A stretch of DNA of 64,000 nucleotides, taken from Symbiodinium natans (taxonomy: Eukaryota; Sar; Dinophyceae; Suessiales; Symbiodiniaceae). This document shows positions 10,479 through 20,023 of the stretch, piece by piece. The notes beneath the pieces are model-generated. The model was given only the letters and a program-made list of their open reading frames with translations. It searched no databases and was not told where the DNA came from. Location of the stretch: contig CAJNDS010000304.1 of the NCBI GenBank assembly GCA_905221605.1, positions 62,001 to 126,000 on the forward strand, read 5' to 3'. The position numbers and the translations under genes are program-made. How positions within the stretch are numbered: the first letter of the stretch is position 1; each line of letters opens with the position of its first letter.

Positions 10479-10753
10479 GTAAGGCCTACAAAGCCCTAAA
10501 CCCCACCAATGCCGAATCCCCCCCAAAAGGCACAGTTTAACCCTTAAGCCCGAAACCCTAAAGAGGGGAGGTGGATTTTGAAACCATAAAACCCCCAAGC
10601 CAACAGGCCAAAACTTGAGAAGTCACCAACAAAGAATGTGTCGGGCGGAAGCCAATGTAGGGTCCTTTTAGGGTTTAGGGCCTTTAGGGTTTTTCATGCT
10701 GAGGTTGAGGGGTCTAAGGCGACTCAAACCCCAGAAAACCGTCCCGTGTTGAG

Positions 10754-10850
10754 GATGGAGTTCCTGTTGCGCAATGGCTTCCTTGAGTCCTTGCCTCTAG
10801 ATTCACGGAGACTGGGCACGAGAAAGATGGAGCACCAAGAGATGATTGAG
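10754..10850 (+). CDS. Candidate exon
   Basis: Follows GTTGAG and reads MEFLLRNGFLESLPLDSRRL then GTRKMEHQEMIE, ending at GAG|GGGTCGGG before TTTAGGG repeats. The ATG could be internal or a start. Product unknown. Confidence 0.5.
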
Positions 10851-11400
10851 GGGTCGGGTTAGGGTGTGGGGTTTAGGGTTCAGGGTTCAGGGTTCAGGGT
10901 TCAGGGTTTCAGGTTTGGGGTCCAGGGCTCAGGGTAGAGCAGTCGGGCTTCCACGAGTCTGCAATGGGGGTCTTATCTTTCTAGTGCGTAGAACCCCCAC
11001 ACCCTGCCTAAAGCCCCAAACTTTGAACCCTAAGCCCAAAACCCTGGAGCAAGGGAACCCTAAACCCTAAACCCTAAACCCTAAACCCCCTGAACCCCAT
11101 AAACCCTGGAGCACCCATTCGGGGGTGCTTCGGCGCACCTAGGAGGCTGCTCCTGGTCTCTCTTCCTTTCTGCGGCCACTTGATGGCACCTCGGCCACGG
11201 TGTTTTTTGGGGTTGAGGGTAAGGTTGGGGCTGTTTAGGGTTTAGGGTTTAGGGTTGAGGGTTTTAGGGGGACCAAACGTGGTCTGGTTTTGTGGCTTCA
11301 GATTGCCTCGTTCTAGACCATCACAGGTTGTTTTGTGTTTTATGCTAGGGTTATGAGAGCTTCGACTCTAGTGGCCTTCATTCATGGCTTCCGCGTCTTG

Positions 11401-11633
11401 GTCTTACCCTAGACCCTAAACCCTAGACCCTAGACCCTAGACCCTAGACCCTAAACCCTAAACCCTAAACCCTAAACCCTAAACCCTAAACCCTAAACCC
11501 TAAAACCGTAAACCCTAAACCCTAAACCCTAGACCCTAAACCCTAAACCCTAAACCCTAAACCCTAAACCCTAAATCCTAAACCCTAAACCCTAAACCCT
11601 AAACCCTAAACCCTAAACCCTAAACCCTAAACC
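11401..11633. repeat. Long CCCTAAA / CCCTAGA array
   Basis: About 230 bases of CCCTAAA with interspersed CCCTAGA units, one of the longest arrays here. The A-to-G variant occurs in short runs. Confidence 0.95.
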
Positions 11634-11740
11634 TGTACTGTATCTTGAGGGCCGAGGGCGACCTGACCTGAAGAGCCTATTTTACGGTTTAGGAGTTCAG
11701 GGTTTAGGGTAGGGTTTAGAGTTTCGGGTTAGGGTTTAGG

Positions 11741-11775
11741 CTGCGTTCCTCAACAGCCCAACGACCTACTTCTGG
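11741..11775 (+). CDS. Candidate short exon
   Basis: Reads AFLNSPTTYFW up to a GT donor (CTGG|GTAGGC), directly after TTTAGGG repeats. Product unknown. Confidence 0.35.
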
Positions 11776-11933
11776 GTAGGCTCTGGGGAAAAAGCAATGT
11801 CATCATGCTTGGGGAACCTACAAAGATGAAGGTTCAGGCAGTGTTTTTTTGGTAGTTTTCGTAAACAAGCCCCTAAACCCTAAACCCTGAACCCTAAACC
11901 CTAAACCCTAAATCCCCATTTAGAGACCGCGAG

Positions 11934-11990
11934 TGCACAAGGGTAGGACAGGAGCACCAGCTTGCCATCATGTATAAGCGATACCCATCC
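11934..11990 (+). CDS. Candidate exon
   Basis: Opens at TTTAG and reads DRECTRVGQEHQLAIMYKRY. The CCCTAAA array ends about 20 bases upstream and TTTAGGG follows. Right end uncertain. Product unknown. Confidence 0.4.
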
Positions 11991-12563
11991 TAGGCACTTT
12001 TGGGGGAAGCCGGGCCTTCCCTTAAATTTAAGGGTTTAGGGTTTAGGGTTCAGGATTTAGGGTTTAGGGTTTAGGGTTTAGGATTTAGGGTTAGGGTTTA
12101 CGGGTTAAAGGGTGTAGGGGTTTACCCAAAAGAAGTGGCAAGCTTCTAGGGTTTATGCAGTTTATATTGGGAGGTACAGGGTTTAGTTTTGCATAATGGC
12201 TTGGGTGGTTCAGACAGACTGTTAAGTTAGCAAGCTTTCGAGTTAAGTGGCAAGACACTCGCAGGCAAAAGTGGTCTTGATCTCAACAGTGCACGTCGTA
12301 TCCTCAAGACAAATTCGGGCCGCCGAACCATCCCCTACCTCACTAATTAGTGAACCCTACAATCCTCAACCCCCCCGCTACCCACACCTATCAACCGCAA
12401 CAAGCCCTGAACCCCCATACCCTGAAGTTTATCCTGAGTCGACCAACAGCCCAGGAATGTCCATTGCTGTGCCCTTTCCTCGCCAAGTTTTTGCTGCCTA
12501 CCGTCCAGGCTCCCACAGTTGTATTATTTGTTTGATACGTGCATGTGTATATATTAGTTATAT

Positions 12564-12627
12564 TTATCTTTATATATATATATATATATATATATTTACT
12601 TATTTTTTTTTTGGGGGGGGGGGGGGG
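12564..12627. repeat. TA microsatellite and T-run/G-run junction
   Basis: About 12 TA units, then nine T and a G-run broken once. The T(n)G(n) junction recurs in this window, usually in introns or foldback elements. Confidence 0.9.
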
Positions 12628-12881
12628 AGTGGGGGGGTTAGGTTAGGATTGAGAGTTTAGGGTGAGGGCCTGGGGGAGGGGGGACTTCAGGGTGTTGGGG
12701 ATTTCAGGGCTTCGGGTGTTTAGGGTTTTGGGATTTGGGTTTAGGGCTTCGAGCTGATACGGCTTTGTTACATTAAGCCCGGGCTTCCGGGTTGAGAGGG
12801 TTAAGGCTTCCGAGGCTTGGAGGGCTTAGAGTCCCCGCACCTCAAGTACCCCCAGAAAACCTGAGCACCCACACTCGACAG

Positions 12882-12950
12882 CGCGAAATCACTTGGCGAT
12901 GCTACCTAGACCCCTCCCTTCACGGTCAGTGCTATTCTAATTGTTCTTGT
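12882..12950 (+). CDS. Candidate Cys-rich exon
   Basis: Reads EITWRCYLDPSLHGQCYSNC then SCD, with four cysteines. No clear donor. CCCTAA repeats follow. Product unknown. Confidence 0.35.
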
Positions 12951-13120
12951 GATACCCTTAACCCCTATAGAAAACCTAAACCCTAAGCCTAGAAGGGGTG
13001 CTGATATTAAGATTGCTGATTGCTGCTGGCAGTGCTCCTAAACCGAAACCCTAGACCCTAAACCCTAAACCCTAAACCCTAAACCCTAAACCCTAAACCG
13101 CCCACATACCTTTAAGCCAG

Positions 13121-13210
13121 ACGGACCTCGAGTGGTTTCCTCCCAGGGCTGTGTGGGTGCCTCCCTCTTGGCTAGCGACACGGCGTGCGGGTCAACGTGG
13201 CGCACGAAAG
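13121..13210 (+). CDS. Candidate exon
   Basis: Acceptor AAGCCAG after CCCTAAA repeats. 30 codons: TDLEWFPPRAVWVPPSWLAT then RRAGQRGARK. TTTAGGG repeats begin about 30 bases after the end. Rich in Trp and Pro, then basic. Product unknown. Confidence 0.5.
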
Positions 13211-13544
13211 AGGCGATTCTTGGGGGAGCTTTGGAGGGTTTAGGGTTTAGGGTTTAGGGTTTAGGGTTAGGGTTTAGGGTTTAGGGTTGAGGGTTGAGGG
13301 TTGAGGGTTTGCAGGGTTTAGGGTTTAGGGTTAAGATTGTAGGGTGTATGTGTTTTCACGAAGAATGCTTCTTAGGCTTGTCGGCTAGTGGCGGGTGGGA
13401 CGTGACGAATCATGGCTCCTGTATTTTCAGGTTGTCAGTTCTCCACATGTGTTTTTCTTTTGTCCCCCGTTTTGGGTGCGCATTACAATACGGAGCCAAC
13501 TAGTAATCTTATTTTATCTGTTTAAGTTGTACGCAAAACTTCAG

Positions 13545-13667
13545 TTTGGGTACTCAAAAGGGACCATCACAGCTGCCCGTGAAAAGTGCCTGGAAGGAAT
13601 GGGTGCGCAGCAGCTTGCCGCAATTCAGCAGATTTCAGATCTAGCTTTTAAGTTTGGTGGGCCCTAA
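13545..13667 (+). CDS. Candidate terminal exon with stop
   Basis: After ACTTCAG, 40 codons run to a TAA: FGYSKGTITAAREKCLEGMG, then AQQLAAIQQISDLAFKFGGP. Composition is typical of a soluble helical protein. The flanks lack telomere-like repeats for about 200 bases on each side, consistent with a 3' end. I do not recognise the protein. Confidence 0.55.
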   Translation, partial: FGYSKGTITAAREKCLEGMGAQQLAAIQQISDLAFKFGGP

Positions 13668-13897
13668 TCCCTGCCTGATTACCCCATAGAAACTTTCTGA
13701 CTTCCCCTAAACCCAGCAGGGCTAAAGCTTGAATATAATTGCTCATCCAGTCTGGCACGTGCCACGGTCCGTTGCCCTGCTAGTAATACACTGTTATGAC
13801 CATTTAGATGTTAGCCTCGCGAGACTAAATGCCCATGGATGATAAATCTGCTCCACTCAAGCGCTTGGTTAAGTTCGGCTCTTGGTCTCTGTCTATG

Positions 13898-13909
13898 TCT
13901 CTGCCTCTG

Positions 13910-13948
<39 letters not shown>
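13898..13948. repeat. CT microsatellite
   Basis: Nearly pure CT dinucleotides. The minus-strand Arg/Glu ORF across it is an artefact. Confidence 0.95.
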
Positions 13949-13952
<4 letters not shown>

Positions 13953-14123
13953 CTCCCTCTCAACCCTGCATGGACCGAAACTCTTACAAAGTGAACCACA
14001 GAGCTTAAGGTTTAGCGAAAACCCTCTAATGAGCCCTAAACCTAAGCCCTAAACCCTATAGTATAGGGTATATAGGGCCCTACGAACCCCAAAACAGGAA
14101 GCTACCCCAACATGGTTCTCCAG

Positions 14124-14202
14124 TGCGTTGAGTTGGACTTGGCGAGCCAATCGTTGCCGAAATGCCGGGGCCCCGACAGCCTCGGCGTCCTTGGGGATGA
14201 GG
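14124..14202 (+). CDS. Candidate exon
   Basis: Acceptor CTCCAG, codons CVELDLASQSLPKCRGPDSL then GVLGDE, GT donor (GAGG|GTTCAG). Codons mostly end in G or C. Product unknown. Confidence 0.5.
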
Positions 14203-14399
14203 GTTCAGGGTTGTTGCTGGAGCCTTGGCCACTCAGGATTGTTCGTGCTTCTGTAGATTCAACGAATGTAGGGTTTCGGGCAGGTGTGTTTAGCTTGACA
14301 CCGCCTCCCCCCGTCAGGGGTGAGGTGTTCTTGAATCACTGAATACAAAGGAAACCTAGCATTGTTCTGCCCTCAATGCCCGGACTTGGGAGACTTAAA

Positions 14400-14481
14400 G
14401 GGCCTGGAGCTTATTGCCCCTTGCAAAAGGGAACCCAGGCCACCGTAAACATTGAGCCCAGTGTCCCACAACTTGTCCGTA
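14400..14481 (+). CDS. Candidate exon
   Basis: Follows TTAAAG and reads GAYCPLQKGTQATVNIEPSV then PQLVR. Product unknown. Possibly the exon after 14124-14202, although the junction phase was not settled. Confidence 0.4.
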
Positions 14482-14645
14482 GGGTTTCGGTTTGGGTCTT
14501 GTGTTTCGGGTTGTTGGGTTCAGGGGTTCAGAGGTTTCATACTTTGGAGGTTGTAGCCCATTGCAGAAAGTTTTCTCCTACAACACCAACCCCCGAGAGA
14601 GAGCCCAACCCTAAGCGAAGTTCCTGGAAGGGCCCCAAAAGGGTT

Positions 14646-14752
14646 TAGGTTTAGGGTTTAGGGTTTAGGGTTTAGGGTTTAGGGTTTGGGGTTTGGGGTT
14701 TAGGGTTTAGGGTTTAGGGTTTAGGGTTTAGGGTTTAGGGTTTAGGGTTTAG
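14646..14752. repeat. TTTAGGG array
   Basis: About 15 copies, two of them TTTGGGG. Confidence 0.95.
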
Positions 14753-14762
14753 GCCTCCTCCC

Positions 14763-14830
14763 CACGGAGAGGCTCCTTGAGCTTGGGAATCCATCCAGAG
14801 GCCACCAGGCGCGCACGGGGAAGGGGCGGG
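14763..14830 (+). CDS. Candidate exon
   Basis: LPTERLLELGNPSRGHQART is read directly after the TTTAGGG array, with high third-position G/C. Boundaries approximate. Product unknown. Confidence 0.35.
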
Positions 14831-15127
14831 CGGGGGGGAGGGGGGGGTAGCATGGGGTTGAGTGGGGGAGGGCGGGGGTTACTCGGGGGGGGTGGGGGAG
14901 TCCCGAAACCGAATGCATGACTTCTGCACCTGATCTGTCAACTTTCCTTGTTCCGCTGCTTCATGTCTTGCCACTTCTTCACCTAAGCTAAGGACACTAA
15001 ACCCTAAACCCCAAACCCTACAACCCCTAAACCCTAAACCCTAAACCCAACCCTAAATTTTCAAAGGCCCTGTCTTCCCTTCCCCTTGAGCTTCAGGGCT
15101 CAGGGATACGCGAGGAAAAATTGGCAG

Positions 15128-15207
15128 TCCATCCTCGCCAATGTCGCGCGAAGTCTCCTCCCTGGTGGTGTGTGCGTCTTTGCCACATACTTCGACATCG
15201 CCGCTCG
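15128..15207 (+). CDS. Candidate exon
   Basis: Acceptor TTGGCAG and GT donor (GCTCG|GTGAAT) enclose 26 codons: SILANVARSLLPGGVCVFAT then YFDIAA. The end (VFATYFDIAAR) loosely recalls the VxVSYFDIRxA segment of Mei2-type RRMs. Another frame is open, so this is tentative. Confidence 0.45.
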
Positions 15208-15477
15208 GTGAATTCGGGGTTTAGGGTTTAGGGCTAGGGTTTAGGGTTTAGGGTTTAGGGTTTGGCGTTTGGGGTTTAGGGTTTTGGGTTTAGGACTTAA
15301 AGGGTTTAGGGTTTGGGGTTCAGAATTTGGGACAGGCTTGCCCCTGCAGCAACAGGGGAGGCGAGTGAAAGCACCAAGACGATTTCGACTTCAGGATCAG
15401 GAGCCCTAAACCCTAAACCCTGAACCCTGAACCCTGAACCCTAAACCCGAATCCCCCCATCCCCTGTACAGCAATAG

Positions 15478-15532
15478 GCAGAGAAGCAAAGCTCCTGCAG
15501 TCGCCAGTTTGCACATCGACCCTACCTGGAGG
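15478..15532 (+). CDS. Candidate exon
   Basis: Acceptor CAATAG, then AEKQSSCSRQFAHRPYLE and a GT donor (GAGG|GTGTAA). CCCTGAA/CCCTAAA repeats lie upstream. Product unknown. Confidence 0.4.
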
Positions 15533-15669
15533 GTGTAATTAAGGTGTAGGAACCCGAAACCCTTAACCCTAAAACCTAAAACCTAAACCCTAAACCCTGA
15601 ACCCTAAACCTTAAACCGCCCTAAACCCTCATCCCTCATCCCCTGAACCCTTATAAGCCCTGAAGCCAG

Positions 15670-15763
15670 AAAGCCCTGTCGTGGCGAGGAGGCGGGGCAG
15701 GTCCAGCGGATAGCTGCCTCGGCGGGGCTGGCGCTTCAGCTCTTTGAGAACCCCTACTACAAG
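15670..15763 (+). CDS. Exon 1 of an in-phase chain (unknown protein)
   Basis: Acceptor AAGCCAG, codons KPCRGEEAGQVQRIAASAGL then ALQLFENPYYK, ending at a GA donor (TACAAG|GACCCC). It joins in phase to 15942 and then 16436. A partial copy of its 3' end recurs at about 15832. No family recognised. Confidence 0.6.
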
Positions 15764-15941
15764 GACCCCCCCCCAGGGTTTAGGGTTTAGGGTTTGGGGT
15801 TTGGGGTTTGGGGTTTAGGGTTTAGGGCTACCCCTACTACAAGGCCCCCTTTGCGGGCTTTCCTTAGGGTCTAGTGTCTAGGGCTTAAGCAACTCCAAAC
15901 CCCAGAAAAGCCCTCAGCTTTCAGGGCAAAGCCATCCAGAG

Positions 15942-16034
15942 TGGAGCGCCCTCTTTGCGCTTTCTGCTGGTGGGCCGCTGTTTGGCTGCGGCTGGCTCCT
16001 GAACACCAAAGACTGGAAGGGCCGGGGATTTACG
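15942..16034 (+). CDS. Exon 2 of the 15670 chain
   Basis: Acceptor TCCAGAG, 31 codons: WSALFALSAGGPLFGCGWLL then NTKDWKGRGFT, donor GT (ACG|GTGTCT). Phase 0 at both ends. Gly/Trp-rich and slightly hydrophobic. Product unknown. Confidence 0.6.
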
Positions 16035-16435
16035 GTGTCTTGTGGCGTTAGGGTTTAAGAGGTTTAGGCATGTAGTGGTTGCGTATAGGCCATGTCGTTG
16101 TTACATAGTCCAGGTGGTGAGGCTAGGTTTTGTGGTTTGACGCTTGTAGGCTGTGGCACAGCGCGTGTCACAGAAGGCAGAAACCCGCAAGAGACCCGCT
16201 TCGACCTTCGCGGCAAAGGCCCATCTCCTGCAATCCTAAACCCCGATCCCACTAGCCCCCCTAGACCCCTAAACCCCCACCTCCCCCAACAACCTCAAAC
16301 CCCCCGGTAGGCCCTAAGCCCCCCTAAACCCTAAACCCTAAACGCCCTAAACCCTAAACCCTAAACCCTAAACCCTAAACCCCTAGACTCTAAACCCTAA
16401 ACCCCAAAAGCCACAAAGCCCCAAACCCTCTGCAG

Positions 16436-16486
16436 CCGGTCTCCCGGACCGTGGTCCGCCTGGAACCGACAGCGCTTGAAGAAAAG
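16436..16486 (+). CDS. Exon 3 of the 15670 chain
   Basis: Acceptor CTGCAG, 17 codons PVSRTVVRLEPTALEEK in phase 0 with the previous exon. The donor is not clear (GA or CC type). CCCTAAA repeats end about 35 bases upstream. Confidence 0.5.
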
Positions 16487-16499
16487 CCTGGGCACCTTT

Positions 16500-17113
16500 C
16501 ATGTCTTGCTTATAGCTTATAGGGTTTAGGGTGCAGGGCTTATAGGGCTTACAGGAGATTTTTGTAGGGTTCATAGGGTTTATAGGGGTAAAAGGTGTTT
16601 TGGGGATTATGGGGCTTATAGGGTTCATAGCAGGTTAGAGGGGTTATAGGGTTTGTAGGGTTTACAGGGTTTGGGGGTTTCGCGAAGGGGACTGAGCGTA
16701 AGATTCGCTTGCTCCTTTTCTTGAGGATTAGGATCCGTATACTAAACCTCCTGCAGGAACGGGAGCCCTGTCATCCTTAGGTTACCGTTAAGGTTTCAAG
16801 GGTTTAGCTGTGACTGTAATTCACGGTCATGCTGGCTCAGGGTCCCTAAACCAAGTTTCAGAAGTACAACGTCTCCTGGAGCCCTGCTACCTGACTCGGC
16901 AAACATGAACCTCTGCAACTGCGATATTCCTGACATCCTAGTATCCAAATCTGCCATATGGTCACTTCTCTAAAATATGGGGTCCTTACTCTACGGCGCC
17001 CGCAGGAAGAGAATTTAGAGTACTGACCGTATAGGGTTTTTAGGGTTCAAGGCTCAATGCCACAAACTCCTTGTAGGAGACTACAATCAGATGCGCGAGC
17101 GCCAAGGCCCCCC
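16500..17113. other. Non-coding stretch between the 15670 chain and the cold-shock gene
   Basis: Contains degenerate TTATAGGG-type units (16510-16680) and unique sequence with no coding block I would support. A promoter or upstream exon of the cold-shock gene could lie here. Confidence 0.4.
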
Positions 17114-17164
17114 ATGGACGGCAAAGGTTGTGGCAGAGGAGCCCTAGAAAATGGCCGGTACCAG
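17114..17164 (+). CDS. CSD gene exon 1 (start)
   Basis: ATG in a CCCATGG context, 17 codons MDGKGCGRGALENGRYQ, GC donor (TACCAG|GCGGGC) in phase 0. GRYQ followed by GRVKTFN gives the usual first strand of a cold-shock domain. The frame stays open upstream, so the start is inferred. Confidence 0.7.
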
Positions 17165-19992
17165 GCGGGCGACACTGAAGCTGCGCCCCGAAACCCTAAC
17201 CCTAAACCCTTAACCCTCTAGACCCTAAACCCTGAACCGTTCCGCTTGGCAGTCGAGTAAGTGAGCCTCAACACCTGTAGGAGCCCCAAAGCCTAACTTC
17301 TAAGCCCTGAACCTAAACCCCGACACCGGTAACCCAAACCCTAAACCCTAACGAAAACCCTGAACCCAGAACCCCAAGCCCTGAACCCTAAACCCTATAC
17401 CCCAAACCCTAAACCCTGAACCCTAAACCCCAAGCCCCAAACCCTAAACCCTAAACCCTAAGCATCCCCAAACCCTGTGCCAGGGCCGGGTGAAGACCTT
17501 CAACTCAAAGCACGGCTTTGGCTTTATCGACTGCCCGGCAGCCAACGACAAGTTTGGCCGGGATGTTTTCATCCACAAGGCGCGGGAGGGATGGGGTTTG
17601 GGGTTTGGGTTTTAGGTTTAGGGTTTAGGGTGTAGGGTGTAGGGTGTAGGGTGTAGGGTTTAGGGTTTAGGGTTTAGGGTTTAGGGTTTAGGGTTTAGGG
17701 TTTAGGGTTTAGGGTTTAGGGTTTAGGGTACATGGAGAGCAACTCCCTCGTACTTTCCAACGCAGGCGCAGTTGGGCGACGTCCCCGTCGGCGCCGACAT
17801 CACCTTCGAAGTTAGGACCGGCGTCACGTCTATTAGTTTTATTTTATGTTGGTCGGTGGTCTCTTTAAGTAGGGTTTCTGTTTTGTAGAGGGTTCTTATT
17901 AGGGTATCTAGGGGCCATATTAAGGTATAAGGGTAACCGATAACGAGGCCACCGGCCTTCATAAGTTTTATTGCTGTCATTCTTATTGTGAATACAATTG
18001 TGTTTATGACTGTCAACATGAACTACTGTTCTTGTTGTTACTGTTGCTGCGATGACTACTTGTATCTTGTTTTGTGGCATTTTGAGTGTGGTTGTTAGAA
18101 TTATTGTTACTAGTTACTACTATTGTTGTCGTCATTGTTATTTCAGTAACCCTCTAAGCCGAATATACCCTTTACCTATAAACCCTGTATAAAGTATAAG
18201 GGGTATATAGTAATTTTAACAGAACTGAAAGGTTAGCCTATTTTCGGCCCAGGGTAGTACAGGGGTCGGAATGATTACTAATACTATTCCCTTATGGTCC
18301 CTTCATACCTATACTACAATACCCCCCCCCCCCCCCCAAAAAAAAAAAAAAAAAAACAACCTACCAATTTAGGCCCCTGTAGTACTCAGCAACTACAGGA
18401 GACCCTTTCTCATCCGAGGGCTCTTCCCTGCCAGGACAAACAAGGACGGCCACCCCCAAGCCAAGGCGTCGCTGGGGGGGGGCCGTCGCACTTTGAGGTT
18501 TAGGGTTTGGGGTTTTGGGTTTAGGGTTCAGGTTTTAGGGTTTAGGGTTCAGGGTTGAGGGTTTAGGCTTTAGGGTTTCCAGGGTTTTCGGGCCTGGGCG
18601 ATGTATCCTTGGAGCTGGGAGGGTTAGTTAGGTTCCTGGACCGTGCTACCAGCGGTATGCTACTGAAACCCTAAACCCTAAACCCTAAACCCTAAACCCT
18701 AAACCCTAAACCCTGAACCCTGAACCCTGAACCCTGAACCCTGAACCCTGAACCCTGAACCCTGAACCCTGAACCCTGAACCCTAAACCCTAAACCCTAA
18801 ACCCTAGCCCTAAGCCCCAGATCCCCACAGACAAAGGTAACTCAGGGCGCACCCCCCCCGGCCCCCCAAGGACGTCCAAAACATGGACGGTTCGAAACCT
18901 GGTCCCTACCCGGAAGACGGGGAAGAGACGGGGCACCAGGAGCAGCGCTTGAGGGGTTTAGGGTTTAGGGTTTAGGGTTTAGGGTTTAGGGTTTAGGGTT
19001 TAGGGTTTAGGGTTTAGGCTTTAGGGCTTTAGGGCTTTAGGGCTTTAGGGCTTTAGGGCTTAGGGCTTTATAGGGCTTTCTAGGGCTTGGGGTTACGGAC
19101 TCAGGGTCGCTGAGGGTCAAAGGAGTCAAACTTGGACCCTGAGGATGTGCCCCTCAAAAACTCCTGGTCCTTCAACGGACTCCTAATGTGGTTTAGGGTT
19201 TAGGGTTTAGGGTTTAGGGTTTAGGGTTTAGGGTTTAGGGTTGAGGCTCCCTTAAAGGACTCCTTATGTGGCCCTTCTATTCCCTTCCAAAATCTTGAAG
19301 AAGGCCGGGTCCAAGTTTCGGCCCCAGTTGAGGGAGGTTCGGATGCTTTGTTGTGTGTGGTTCACAGGCTTCCTACCGGTGGGGCCCCCGAACCCACCCG
19401 CCCAGCATCCTTTCTCTACCCCTTCGGGGGGGAAGGTTGACGAAAAAGAAGCCCAAAAGGCCTAAGCCCCATGCCCTAAGCCCCATAGAGCCTAAATCCC
19501 AAACCCCAAACCCTAAACCCTAAACCTTAAACCCTCTTCGATGGATCGGCCTGCATGGCTTGAAGGAACTAAGGAGCCGGAACCGCAGAGGCTAAGGGCT
19601 AGGGTTTTGGGAACCTATGCGGTTTAGGGTTTGGGGTTTCGGGGTTAGGGTTTAAGGGTTAAGGAGTAGGGTTTAGGGTTTAGGGTTTAGGGTTTAGGGT
19701 TTAGGGTTTAGGGTTTAGGGTTTAGGGTTTAGGGTTTAGGGTTTAGGGTTTAGGGTTTAGAGACCCTGAGGTCGAGAACCCTAAGCCCCAAACCCCACAG
19801 ACTGTTTAAAATCCTCAAGCCAGCAAGGACATGAATGGCGAGGGCGGCGGCGGCAAAGGCACGAGGGGGGCCAGGGAGAGGAGCATCATTATTCCCTCAC
19901 AAGATGATGAAACACCCCAAGTACCCCGTTCTAGTTAAGCTATAGGGCCCCAATATGCCTCAATGATTGCACCCGCATTTATGTTTTTTTTG

Positions 19993-20023
<31 letters not shown>

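Noticed and set aside
13811-13999. Minus-strand Arg/Glu-rich ORF
   Set aside because: Product of the CT microsatellite.
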